NCBI RefSeq assembly: GCF_000832985.1
Contig: NZ_CP009920.1
Span: forward strand, 2,722,501 to 2,786,500
Length of the DNA stretch: 64,000 nucleotides
Reading direction: 5' to 3'
From: Priestia megaterium NBRC 15308 = ATCC 14581
GTDB taxonomy: Bacteria; Bacillota; Bacilli; Bacillales; Bacillaceae_H
The notes beneath the pieces are model-generated. The model saw only the letters and a list, made by a program, of their open reading frames with translations, was not told where the DNA came from and searched no databases. The position numbers and the translations under genes are program-made. Positions 28,670 through 36,726 of this stretch are shown here, piece by piece. Positions within the stretch are counted from its first letter, which is position 1. Each line of letters opens with the position of its first letter.

Positions 28670-30517
28670 ATGTGTGGTATAACGGGTTGGGTCGACTTAA
28701 AGCGATCGCTTTTAAATGAAACAGCAACAATAACAAAAATGGCTGACACTTTATCGAAAAGAGGTCCTGATGACACCAACGTATGGACACAGCAGCATGT
28801 TGCTTTTGGGCACAAACGCTTAGTTGTAGTAGATCCTCAAGGCGGAAGACAGCCCATGACAAGAGAAAAAAATGAACAGCTCTATACGCTTTGCTATAAT
28901 GGAGAGCTTTACAACACGGAAGATATTCGGAAAGAATTACTAAAAAGAGGTTATCAATTTCAGGGACATTCAGATACGGAAGTACTTTTAACATCTTATA
29001 TAGAATGGAAAGAATCATGCGTAGATCATTTTAACGGTATCTTTGCTTTTTCAATCTGGGATGAAGCCAATGAAAAGTTATTTATAGCACGCGACAGAAT
29101 GGGAGTGAAGCCCTTATTCTATCGATCTTATGAAGGTGGAATTCAATTTGCATCGGAATTAAAAGCGATATTAGCTCATCCTGAGGTGAAAGCGGAAGTA
29201 GGATTAGATGGATTAGCAGAAGTGTTTGGCTTAGGACCTTCTCGTTCTCCCGGCCACGGCGTATTTAAAGAAATAAATGAATTACGCCCGGCTCACGCGC
29301 TCACGCTTACTCGTAACGGGTTGAAAATTTGGCGATACTGGAACGTGAAAAGTGAGCAGCATACAGATGATTTAGGTGAAACTACAGAAAAAGTTAAATT
29401 TTTAGTGCAAGACGCGATTGTAAGACAGCTAGTGTCGGATGTCCCGGTTTGTACATTTTTATCAGGTGGAGTAGATTCAAGTGCCATTACAGCAATTGCT
29501 GCAAATGCGTTCAAAGAAAGCGGCAAGGGCTCTCTTCATACGTATTCTATCGATTATGAAGATAATGATAAATTTTTTAAAGCAAATGAGTTTCAGCCAA
29601 ATTCTGATGGAACTTATATCAAGCTCATGTCGGATACGTTTCAAACAAATCATCACCGCTGCATTATTTCAACGGAGGACCTTGTGCAGCATTTAACAGA
29701 GGCTGTAGAGGTGAGAGACCTTCCTGGAATGGCTGATGTAGATTCATCGCTGCTTTGGTTTTGCCGTGAAATCAAACAAGATTTTGTTGTGAGCTTATCA
29801 GGAGAATGTGCGGATGAAATTTTTGGAGGATATCCGTGGTTTCACCGAAAACATGATTTGTCTTCGGATACCTTCCCGTGGATGCGTTCATTAGACGCTC
29901 GAATTGATTTGCTGCAAAGTTCATGGAGAAAGAAATTACAGTTAGAAGATTATGTGCGTGCAAGATATGAAGAAACATTAAAGGAAGTGCCTGAATTAGA
30001 AGGTGAATCGTTAGAAGATGCGCAGCGGAGAAAGCTGTTTTATTTAAATCAGATTTGGTTTATGACAACTTTATTAGATCGTAAAGATCGTATGAGCATG
30101 GGCGCGAGCTTAGAAGTACGCGTACCTTTTGCAGATCATCGTCTTGTGGAATATGCATGGAATATTCCGTGGGAGATGAAAATGACGGGCAATAAAGAGA
30201 AGGGGATTTTACGAAAAGCGCTTGAAGGAATTTTGCCTCATGACGTTCTTTATCGCAAGAAAAGCCCTTATCCTAAAACGCATAACCCAGCTTATACAAA
30301 AGCTGTAACTGTATGGCTTCAATCTCTTTTACAAGATAAACAGTCACCTCTTCATGAATTTTTTGATAAGCAACAGTTAAAGCATATTATTGATACAGGC
30401 GGAGAAGGATTTAAAGCACCGTGGTTTGGTCAATTAATGACAGGACCTCAGCTGCTAGCTCATCTAGCTCAAATTCACGTCTGGTTTAATCACAATAATA
30501 TTCAAATTGTGGAATGA
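28670..30517 (+). CDS. asnO: Asparagine synthetase (glutamine-hydrolysing)
   Basis: A 615-residue class II asparagine synthetase. The glutaminase nucleophile Cys2 is exposed after removal of Met1 (MCGITGWV), and GELYN and SDTEVLL mark the glutamine site. The synthetase domain has the ATP pyrophosphatase loop LSGGVDSSA (about residues 263-271), SGECADEIFGGYPW and MSMGASLEVRVPF. It matches asnO (yisO) by position after yisN and by length. In B. subtilis asnO is a sporulation-linked paralogue of asnB. A terminator follows. Confidence 0.94.
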   Translation: MCGITGWVDLKRSLLNETATITKMADTLSKRGPDDTNVWTQQHVAFGHKRLVVVDPQGGRQPMTREKNEQLYTLCYNGELYNTEDIRKELLKRGYQFQGHSDTEVLLTSYIEWKESCVDHFNGIFAFSIWDEANEKLFIARDRMGVKPLFYRSYEGGIQFASELKAILAHPEVKAEVGLDGLAEVFGLGPSRSPGHGVFKEINELRPAHALTLTRNGLKIWRYWNVKSEQHTDDLGETTEKVKFLVQDAIVRQLVSDVPVCTFLSGGVDSSAITAIAANAFKESGKGSLHTYSIDYEDNDKFFKANEFQPNSDGTYIKLMSDTFQTNHHRCIISTEDLVQHLTEAVEVRDLPGMADVDSSLLWFCREIKQDFVVSLSGECADEIFGGYPWFHRKHDLSSDTFPWMRSLDARIDLLQSSWRKKLQLEDYVRARYEETLKEVPELEGESLEDAQRRKLFYLNQIWFMTTLLDRKDRMSMGASLEVRVPFADHRLVEYAWNIPWEMKMTGNKEKGILRKALEGILPHDVLYRKKSPYPKTHNPAYTKAVTVWLQSLLQDKQSPLHEFFDKQQLKHIIDTGGEGFKAPWFGQLMTGPQLLAHLAQIHVWFNHNNIQIVE

Positions 30518-30519
30518 CA

Positions 30520-30550
30520 GGACCCTCTCAGTACAGAGGGTTTTTTTTAT
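30520..30550 (+). terminator. Terminator of asnO
   Basis: ACCCTCT pairs with AGAGGGT around CAGTAC, followed by T8. Confidence 0.9.
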
Positions 30551-30767
30551 GAAATAAAGTCATCTGTTTCTCTTTTTTGTACGTTTAACTAGAGAAGAAG
30601 ACCGCAGTCTATTTTTGTATAACTTTACATAGATATAAAATAAAAGCTTGAAAGCACCGAATAAAGGGAAAGTGTACTGAAACTCTGGAAAAATGGTACA
30701 AATGTCATATTTTAATGGTTTAGTTATTGGTAATTTTATGATTCGAATAAAGACAAGCAGTTTATCG

Positions 30768-30796
30768 TTGTGTTTAATAATAAAGATTTGTATAAT
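30768..30796 (+). promoter_or_regulatory. Predicted sigma-A promoter of the crt operon
   Basis: A TTGTGT -35 (30768-30773) and a perfect TATAAT -10 (30791-30796) are separated by 17 bp, about 38 bp before the crtN start. The -10 overlaps the first of three direct repeats, as expected for a repressed promoter. Confidence 0.65.
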
Positions 30797-30816
30797 GTTT
30801 GTATAACTATTGTATA
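30788..30816 (+). promoter_or_regulatory. Three 11-bp direct repeats (TTGTATA): probable CarH/LitR-type operator
   Basis: TTGTATA occurs at 30788, 30799 and 30810, exactly one 11-bp step apart. It covers the -10 region and start point of the crt promoter. MerR-family, adenosylcobalamin-dependent photoreceptors of the CarH/LitR group bind tandem 11-bp direct repeats of TGTACA-like sequence and repress carotenoid genes in the dark, and light-induced carotenoid synthesis under LitR has been described for B. megaterium. Assignment of this site to such a regulator is inference; no litR or carH gene lies in the window. Confidence 0.7.
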
Positions 30817-30833
30817 GGGTTAGGAGTGTATGT

Positions 30834-32366
30834 ATGCAAAAAAACGTAATCGTGATTGGAGCAGGTCCAGGAGGACTAGCGGCAGCGATGCTGTTAGCAA
30901 GTCATGGCTATAAAGTAGATGTATATGAAAAGCAAGGATACGTGGGCGGGCGAAATTCAGCGATTAAAATGTCGGGTTATACGTTTGATATGGGTCCTAC
31001 ATTTTTGAGCATGCCACAGATTTTTGAAGAATTATTTCAAGCTGCTAATCGCAATGCGCATGATTATATGGACTTAAAGCGTCTAAATCTCATGTATGAG
31101 CTTATTTTCGATGATGCGCAGATTCAGATGACGGATAACCATAAAAAGATGAAAGAAGAAATCGAACGTTTATACCCAGGAAACGGAGAAGGCTATGAGC
31201 GCTTTATGAAAGACACCGAAGCAAAGATGGCGGCTTTGCTGCCTTTATTGCAGGGCGAGATGGATCGTTTTCATCACTATTTAAAGCCTGAAGCAATTCG
31301 AGCACTGCCGCATTTATCCTTAGGTAAAACGCTCTATGATGTACTTGGCAAGTATTTCACTGATGAGAAATTGAAATTAGCTTTTACTTTTCAATCGAAG
31401 TACTTGGGAATGTCCCCTTGGGAATGTCCAGGAGCCTTTTCTATTTTATCGTTTATGGAACACGCTTACGGTATCTTCCATCCAATAGGAGGAGTAAACC
31501 AACTATCTCAAGCAATGGCAAAAGTAGTGGAAGAACATCAAGGGCACATCCACTTAAACCAAGGGGTCCAAAAACTATGGATTGAAAATAAGAGAGTAAA
31601 AGGAATTATTCTAGAAAATGGAGAGCGAATAGGGGCAGACGACGTCATTATCAATGGAGATTTTGCTCATGCCATGACGAATTTAATAGATGAAGGTACC
31701 CTTAAAAAATATGCAGTTAAAAAACTTGAAAAGAAAAAATACTCTTGTTCTACTTTCATGATTTATCTAGGCATAGACAAACAGTACAAAGACCTGCCTC
31801 ATCACACGATTGTGTTCGCTGAAGATTATAAAAAAAATGTAGAAGAGATCACAAAAACGCTAGCTCTTTCAGAGGACCCTTCTATCTACATCCAAAACCC
31901 AGGTGTAACAGACCCAACTTTAGCACCGGAAGGAAAGTCTGCTCTTTATATTTTAGCGCCGGTTCCAAATAATTTCAGCGGTGTAAACTGGGATGAAAAA
32001 CAAAAAGATTTTCGGGATGCAGTATTAAAAATTGTAGAAAAGAAAACGGGTTTCAAGGATTTAGAGAGTCATATTGAAGTTGAAAAAATCATTTCACCAA
32101 AGCAGTGGGAAGAAGACGTGCTGGTCTATAAAGGAGCGACATTTAACCTTGGACATCAGCTCACTCAAATGATGGTGCTGCGTCCGCATAATAAATTTGA
32201 AGAATTAGAAAACTGCTGGCTAGTTGGAGGAGGAACTCATCCAGGAAGCGGTCTACCAACTATTCTGGAATCATCTCGCATTACGACAAAGCTCATCTTA
32301 AAAAGAGACGGACAATTACTGAATGAGCCGTTTAAAACCATGAAGGAAATGGAGAGTGCATTATGA
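30834..32366 (+). CDS. crtN: CrtN-type carotenoid (dehydrosqualene) desaturase
   Basis: A 510-residue FAD-dependent desaturase of the phytoene/diapophytoene family. The dinucleotide motif is VIGAGPGGLAAAMLLASHG (residues 6-24), followed by VYEK..VGGRNS and the GPTFLSMP segment. The C-terminal family motif GGGTHPGSGLPTILESSRIT is near residue 464. It probably introduces the double bonds of 4,4'-diapolycopene or diaponeurosporene. The ATG at 30834 has TTAGGAGTG upstream; an earlier ATG at 30810 lies within the operator repeats and lacks a ribosome site. It overlaps the next gene by 4 nt and is the first gene of the crt operon. Confidence 0.88.
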   Translation: MQKNVIVIGAGPGGLAAAMLLASHGYKVDVYEKQGYVGGRNSAIKMSGYTFDMGPTFLSMPQIFEELFQAANRNAHDYMDLKRLNLMYELIFDDAQIQMTDNHKKMKEEIERLYPGNGEGYERFMKDTEAKMAALLPLLQGEMDRFHHYLKPEAIRALPHLSLGKTLYDVLGKYFTDEKLKLAFTFQSKYLGMSPWECPGAFSILSFMEHAYGIFHPIGGVNQLSQAMAKVVEEHQGHIHLNQGVQKLWIENKRVKGIILENGERIGADDVIINGDFAHAMTNLIDEGTLKKYAVKKLEKKKYSCSTFMIYLGIDKQYKDLPHHTIVFAEDYKKNVEEITKTLALSEDPSIYIQNPGVTDPTLAPEGKSALYILAPVPNNFSGVNWDEKQKDFRDAVLKIVEKKTGFKDLESHIEVEKIISPKQWEEDVLVYKGATFNLGHQLTQMMVLRPHNKFEELENCWLVGGGTHPGSGLPTILESSRITTKLILKRDGQLLNEPFKTMKEMESAL

Positions 32367-33820
32367 GAACAGCAATTGTTGGAGGCGGCATAGGCGGTTT
32401 GATTACCGCTTTGTTATTAAGCAAACGAGGATTTTCTGTTGATATTTTCGAAAAAGAAAACAAGCTTGGCGGCCGGTTGGCGTTTGTAGAAAAAGACGGT
32501 TATAAAATTGATGAAGGTCCCACGATTGTCTTACTGCCTTTAATGCTTGAACGTATTTTAGATGAAGCAGGCATTTCCGCTTCTCAATATGAACTAATAC
32601 GCTGTGATCCACTTTATGATATTCATTTTCCAGACGGTACGACCTATACAAAAAAAGCGATTGAAAAAGATCAGTTAGAGGAAATTAGCCGTTTGTTCCC
32701 AGGCGAACAGCAAAACTACCGGCGTTTTATGACTGAATTAAAAAAGCGATTTGAATTAGGAAGTAAGGCATTTTTGGAAAAAACATTTGTAAATAAACGA
32801 GATTTTTGGACATGGCAAAACATCAAGGCATTAAAAAAAATGGATGCAAATAAATCAATGAGAAAATTTGTTTCAACGTATTTCCGTGATGAACGTCTAG
32901 TAGATGCCTATTCCCTGCAATCTCTCTATATTGGAGGAAATCCTTATTCGGCGCCAGCTATTTATTCCCTTGTTCCTTACAGTGAGCATGCTCATGGCAT
33001 CTATTACGTAAAAGGCGGATACGCAAGTCTTGTGCCACTTCTTGAAAAGGCGCTGATAGAGCAAGGTGTAAACATTCATTTGAATAAAGCGGTTCAAGAG
33101 CTTTCTATATCAGGAGACAAAACGGAAGGGGTTATTGTTGACGAAAAACTTTATTCATTTGATCAAGTTGTTTTAAATGGCGACTTTCCTAATATGGCGA
33201 AAATTGCTCGAAAAAAAGAAAAGAAGTATGTGCCTTCGTCCAGCTGTTTACTGCTTTATCTTGGTTTGAAGAGAAAATATGATCATCACAATGTACATCA
33301 ATACTTTATGGGCAATGATTTAGCTAAACATATGGAAGCAGTGTTTAAGCATAAAACGATTCCTGAAGATCCCGCTATTTATACATTTAATCCCTCTGTT
33401 ATTGATCCATCGTTAGCCCCTGAAGGGAAAAGTGTGCTATATGCACTTATACCGGTTCCATCAGGTGGCCACATTGATTGGAGCAATCAGCAAGATTTTG
33501 TTGATGGAATCATTCGAACTTTAGAAGAAAAAGGGTTTGATGAGCTTCGTAAAAAAATAGAGTGGGTAAAAGTACGCACGCCAAATGATGCTCAAGAATT
33601 TGGACTTTACGAAGGAGGAAGCTTTGGTATTGCTCCTGAGCTATTTCAATCAGGCGTATTCAGACCCCAGTACCAGCCGTACGAATATAAAAATGTTTTT
33701 GCGGTCGGAGCATCTATTCATCCAGGCGGAGGCGTGCCAATTGTTATGCAAGGAGCAAAAATGTTAGCTGATCATCTTATTGAACAATCATCTGTTCAAA
33801 CGGTTGCAAAGCTTTCTTAA
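32363..33820 (+). CDS. CrtN/CrtP-like carotenoid oxidoreductase (second paralogue)
   Basis: A 485-residue FAD oxidoreductase of the same family as its upstream neighbour. The N-terminal motif is VGGGIGGLITALLLSKRG (residues 5-22), with IFEKENKLGGRL and DEGPTIVLLP. The C-terminal motif is GASIHPGGGVPIVMQGAK. In other Bacillaceae, C30 carotenoid clusters carry a desaturase (CrtNa) and a second paralogue (CrtNb/CrtP) that oxidises the terminal methyl group. This gene may be that oxygenase or a second desaturase; sequence alone does not decide. Translation is coupled through an ATGA overlap. Confidence 0.82.
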   Translation: MRTAIVGGGIGGLITALLLSKRGFSVDIFEKENKLGGRLAFVEKDGYKIDEGPTIVLLPLMLERILDEAGISASQYELIRCDPLYDIHFPDGTTYTKKAIEKDQLEEISRLFPGEQQNYRRFMTELKKRFELGSKAFLEKTFVNKRDFWTWQNIKALKKMDANKSMRKFVSTYFRDERLVDAYSLQSLYIGGNPYSAPAIYSLVPYSEHAHGIYYVKGGYASLVPLLEKALIEQGVNIHLNKAVQELSISGDKTEGVIVDEKLYSFDQVVLNGDFPNMAKIARKKEKKYVPSSSCLLLYLGLKRKYDHHNVHQYFMGNDLAKHMEAVFKHKTIPEDPAIYTFNPSVIDPSLAPEGKSVLYALIPVPSGGHIDWSNQQDFVDGIIRTLEEKGFDELRKKIEWVKVRTPNDAQEFGLYEGGSFGIAPELFQSGVFRPQYQPYEYKNVFAVGASIHPGGGVPIVMQGAKMLADHLIEQSSVQTVAKLS

Positions 33821-33878
33821 GATCTTGTAAGCCATAAGGAAATGATGGTTTATCCTTTAATAGAGAAAGGGGTCCTAT

Positions 33879-34727
33879 ATGATGAACATTTCGTTAGACA
33901 AAGCGTACAATCAGTGTGAAGAAATTATTAAAGAAAACTCAAAAACGTTTTACAAAGCTTTTTCCATGCTGCCGTCAAAACAAAGAAAGGCAGTATGGGC
34001 AGTATATGCATTTTGCCGTCAAGTCGATGATATTGTAGATGAAGGATGCAACCCTGAAATAGAGCTGCAGCAATTCGAATCAGAATTTGCCCGATTTAAA
34101 AATGGAGAACTATTAAACGAAAGCGCCATGTGGGTAGCTCTGCGCAATGTATTTGAACAATATGAGATGAATGTTCAAGCGTTTGATGATATGATTACCG
34201 GCCAGAGAATGGATTTAGTAAAAAAAGAATACGATACGCTTGATGAAGTGAAAACATACTCTTATCATGTAGCGAGTACGGTAGGGTTAATGCTTTTACC
34301 GATTTTAGCTCCAACTACTCATAAAGAATTAGAAGAAGAAGCAATTGCATTAGGCATTGCGATGCAGCTGACCAACATTTTAAGAGACGTTGGGGAAGAC
34401 TTAGAGCGAGGGCGCATTTATTTACCGAAAGATCTTATGAATTCTTACGGATATACGCGCATGCTATTAGAGAACCGGTGGGTCACTTCTGAATTTATAG
34501 AGATGTGGGAGCACCTGGCCAAAGAAGCGGAGATGTATTATATAAAAGGACTTCAGTCGATTCATAAATATCCGGTCGCTTCTCGTTTGCCTCTTACAGG
34601 AGCGGCGCATCTATACCGAGCGATTCTTGATAAAATTCGAAAAGAAAATTATGACGTATTTACAGAAAAGCACTTTGTCACAAGTCAAGTGAAAAAGAAA
34701 ATTATGACATCTATTTCTACGGGGTAA
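33879..34727 (+). CDS. crtM: Squalene/phytoene synthase family: probable dehydrosqualene synthase
   Basis: A 282-residue all-helical prenyl synthase that would condense two farnesyl diphosphates. Both Asp-rich motifs are intact: DDIVDE (about residues 50-55) and the second NILRDVGEDLERGRIYLP (about 165-182). The YSYHVASTVGLML segment is typical. It is encoded where B. subtilis has yisP, a family relative known as a farnesyl diphosphate phosphatase. The intact motifs and the two adjacent crtN genes favour a true C30 carotenoid synthase here. AAAGGGG precedes the start; a second ATG follows immediately. Confidence 0.87.
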   Translation: MMNISLDKAYNQCEEIIKENSKTFYKAFSMLPSKQRKAVWAVYAFCRQVDDIVDEGCNPEIELQQFESEFARFKNGELLNESAMWVALRNVFEQYEMNVQAFDDMITGQRMDLVKKEYDTLDEVKTYSYHVASTVGLMLLPILAPTTHKELEEEAIALGIAMQLTNILRDVGEDLERGRIYLPKDLMNSYGYTRMLLENRWVTSEFIEMWEHLAKEAEMYYIKGLQSIHKYPVASRLPLTGAAHLYRAILDKIRKENYDVFTEKHFVTSQVKKKIMTSISTG

Positions 34728-34765
34728 CGCAAAGGAATTACTTTTCCTTTGCGTTACTTTTTTTT
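34724..34765 (+). terminator. Terminator of the crt operon
   Basis: GTAACGCAAAGGA pairs with TCCTTTGCGTTAC over a short loop, followed by T8. The hairpin starts at the crtM stop codon. Confidence 0.92.
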
Positions 34766-34801
34766 GAAAAGATATGAAAACGTTAACTATTATGTAAATA
34801 A

Positions 34802-35005
34802 GAAAAAAGTCTCAGCCAAGAAGAAATTGCTGGTTTAGATTTTGCTGAACACGGTTCATCCGCATACGAATTTCGTGAAAGTTTCGTAGCGACAGAAGAT
34901 GGTAACCTTCATCCTGAATTTGGTGTTGGATTGATTGATCGATTAAATAAAGTTGGTAAAGTATCGGATAAACCTCATATCTCGAACGTAAATGAGACGG
35001 TATAG
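34802..35005 (+). pseudogene. 3' remnant of an ammonium transporter gene (amt/nrgA-like)
   Basis: A frame that starts directly after a stop codon (TAA at 34799) and has no start codon encodes about 67 residues ending at TAG 35005. It contains SLSQEEIAGLDFAEHGSSAY, which resembles the cytosolic C-terminal tail of Amt transporters (the EExxGLDxxEHG.xAY pattern). The membrane part is wholly absent. The following hairpin at 35020 would be the original terminator. Upstream lies only the crt terminator. It looks like the deletion scar of a full amt gene, or a fragment brought in by recombination. Confidence 0.75.
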
Positions 35006-35019
35006 CAGTATATAGATGG

Positions 35020-35061
35020 AAAAAAGTGATTAAAAGTAAAAACTTTTAATCACTTTTTTTG
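35020..35061 (+). terminator. Terminator after the amt remnant
   Basis: AAAAAGTGATTAAAAG pairs with CTTTTAATCACTTTTT around a small A-rich loop, followed by a T run. It is fully intact although the gene before it is not. Confidence 0.9.
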
Positions 35062-35076
35062 TTTTTATCAACTTAT

Positions 35077-35107
35077 TTAACAATAATGTAAGCGTTAACG
35101 TTATAAT
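35077..35107 (+). promoter_or_regulatory. Predicted promoter and LacI/CcpA-type operator of the GH13 gene
   Basis: TGTAAGCGTTAACG at 35087-35100 matches 13 of 14 positions of the catabolite-response consensus TGWAANCGNTNWCA, and it is also a plausible operator for the MalR-like regulator encoded downstream. It lies just upstream of a perfect TATAAT at 35102-35107. A TTAACA at 35077 could serve as -35, although the 19-bp spacing is long. Binding here would block RNA polymerase, so repression is expected. Confidence 0.6.
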
Positions 35108-35154
35108 GGAAACAAAAGTGAGTTTGAAACAGTTCGTCTATAGGAGGGGAATAG

Positions 35155-36669
35155 ATGAAATGGAAAAGGACAAGTATGCTGCTTATACTATTATTGCTTT
35201 TTGGAAGCAGTGCCTCAGCGCAAGATCATAAAGATATACGTGATGAGGTAATATACTCATTGATGATCAACCGTTTTTATAACGGAAGTGAACAGAATGA
35301 TCGAAATGTTAACTATGAACGTTCAGATGCCTATTATGGAGGCGATTTACAGGGAATAGCACAAAAGTTAGGCTATATTCAAGAGATGGGATTTACCGCT
35401 GTTTTATTAACTCCTTTTATAGAAAATGATGAGACAGGCTATCATGGATATGCGGTGACCGACCATTATAAAATAGACGATCATTTTGGAACGTTAAAAG
35501 ACTTACAAAATCTTGTGAAGAAAGCACATGAGCGCAATATAAAAATTATGGTTGAATTTCCTTTGACAATCAGTAACAATCATCCCTGGGTAGCAGATAA
35601 AGAAAAACAAACATGGATAAGTAATGAATCCGGTACAGATAACGAAGTAATTAAAGCATTGCCTCACCTTAATTTAAAAGAAAGCGCTGTGCAGAAATAC
35701 CTTATTAAAAATGCTGCTTGGTGGAGCAAACAAGCAGATATTGACGGATATTACGTTAAAGATATCGATCAAGCTCCTTCTGCATTTATTTCATCCTTTT
35801 CTAAGACGCTAAAAAGCATGGATCCTTCTTTTCTATTAATAGGAGAAATAAACGGGCAACCATTAAAAAAAAATGAGCAGGCTGATTCATTAGGAGTAGA
35901 TTTGCTTGTAGATAGAACGCTAGCCGAAGCCACTGCTGCTACGTTTAGCGGTACTAGTCTTCCGCAAAAAATGTTGTATGACAAGTGGGGAAAAGAAAGT
36001 AATCAGCCTTTAGCCAATTTTTTAGATGATGTTCATAGCACACGTTTTACAGCACAAGCATTAAAGAGTGAAAATCATCCTGGAGCCCGAACAAAGCAAG
36101 GGCTTTCCTATCTTTATACTTCGCCGAGTGTACCAATCGTTTTTTATGGAACGGAAATTGCGCTGAATGGGGGAAAGGGAGCAGAAAATTATGGCATGAT
36201 GAATTTTTTAGCTAATCCCGATATTATAGATCATTTAAAAAAACTGTCTGAACTTAGAGCAAAGTCGCCTTCTCTTCGAAAAGGAAGCTTTACCCTTGTG
36301 TCTGAGCAAAAAGGTGTGGCTGTATACAAGAGAAGGTATAAGGACGAAACGACGTTTGTTGTGATTAATAATACAAAGGAAACGTCGGCCATTAATGTTC
36401 CGCTTAAAAAAGTTGGAAAAGAAAATGAACTAAGAGGGTTAATAACGGAAGGAATTATACGACCCGTTGACGATGTATACAACATTTCATTGGAGCCTGA
36501 GACCACAAATGTATATAAAGTAGTGAAAAAGTCAGGGTTTAATATTGGATATATCGCAGCGGTTGCTGCTGTTTATACGGGATTTGGCATCTTTTTGTAC
36601 AAAGCATCTTCAAAAAGAAGAAAAGAAAAGAAAATTTCTCAATCTCGTAAAAAGGACAGCGCGTCGTAG
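35155..36669 (+). CDS. Membrane-anchored GH13 (alpha-amylase family) protein, probably catalytically inactive
   Basis: A 504-residue protein with a signal peptide (about residues 1-22, cut near ASA), a GH13 TIM-barrel and a C-terminal membrane helix (about 462-482) followed by a very basic tail, so it would be displayed outside the membrane. Fold-level features of GH13 are clear: DEVIYSLMINRFYNG, YYGGDLQGI, TDHYKIDDHFGT, HPWV. The catalytic regions are not intact. Region II reads DGYYVKD, so the Arg is Tyr200 and the nucleophile Asp is Lys202. Region IV reads FLDDVH, so the Asp is His294. Region I lacks the usual NH pair after Glu134. Only the acid Glu231 (LIGEING) remains. A binding or sensory role is possible but is inference. 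It precedes a MalR-like regulator by 57 nt. Confidence 0.85.
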   Translation: MKWKRTSMLLILLLLFGSSASAQDHKDIRDEVIYSLMINRFYNGSEQNDRNVNYERSDAYYGGDLQGIAQKLGYIQEMGFTAVLLTPFIENDETGYHGYAVTDHYKIDDHFGTLKDLQNLVKKAHERNIKIMVEFPLTISNNHPWVADKEKQTWISNESGTDNEVIKALPHLNLKESAVQKYLIKNAAWWSKQADIDGYYVKDIDQAPSAFISSFSKTLKSMDPSFLLIGEINGQPLKKNEQADSLGVDLLVDRTLAEATAATFSGTSLPQKMLYDKWGKESNQPLANFLDDVHSTRFTAQALKSENHPGARTKQGLSYLYTSPSVPIVFYGTEIALNGGKGAENYGMMNFLANPDIIDHLKKLSELRAKSPSLRKGSFTLVSEQKGVAVYKRRYKDETTFVVINNTKETSAINVPLKKVGKENELRGLITEGIIRPVDDVYNISLEPETTNVYKVVKKSGFNIGYIAAVAAVYTGFGIFLYKASSKRRKEKKISQSRKKDSAS

Positions 36670-36726
36670 TTGTCAAATTATATTGGATAAGTATTAATGA
36701 AGAAAACATAATTAAGAGGTGGAATT

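Noticed and set aside
34802-35005. The amt-like frame as a real small gene
   Set aside because: There is no start codon or ribosome site after the upstream in-frame stop, and the sequence corresponds only to the tail of a larger transporter.
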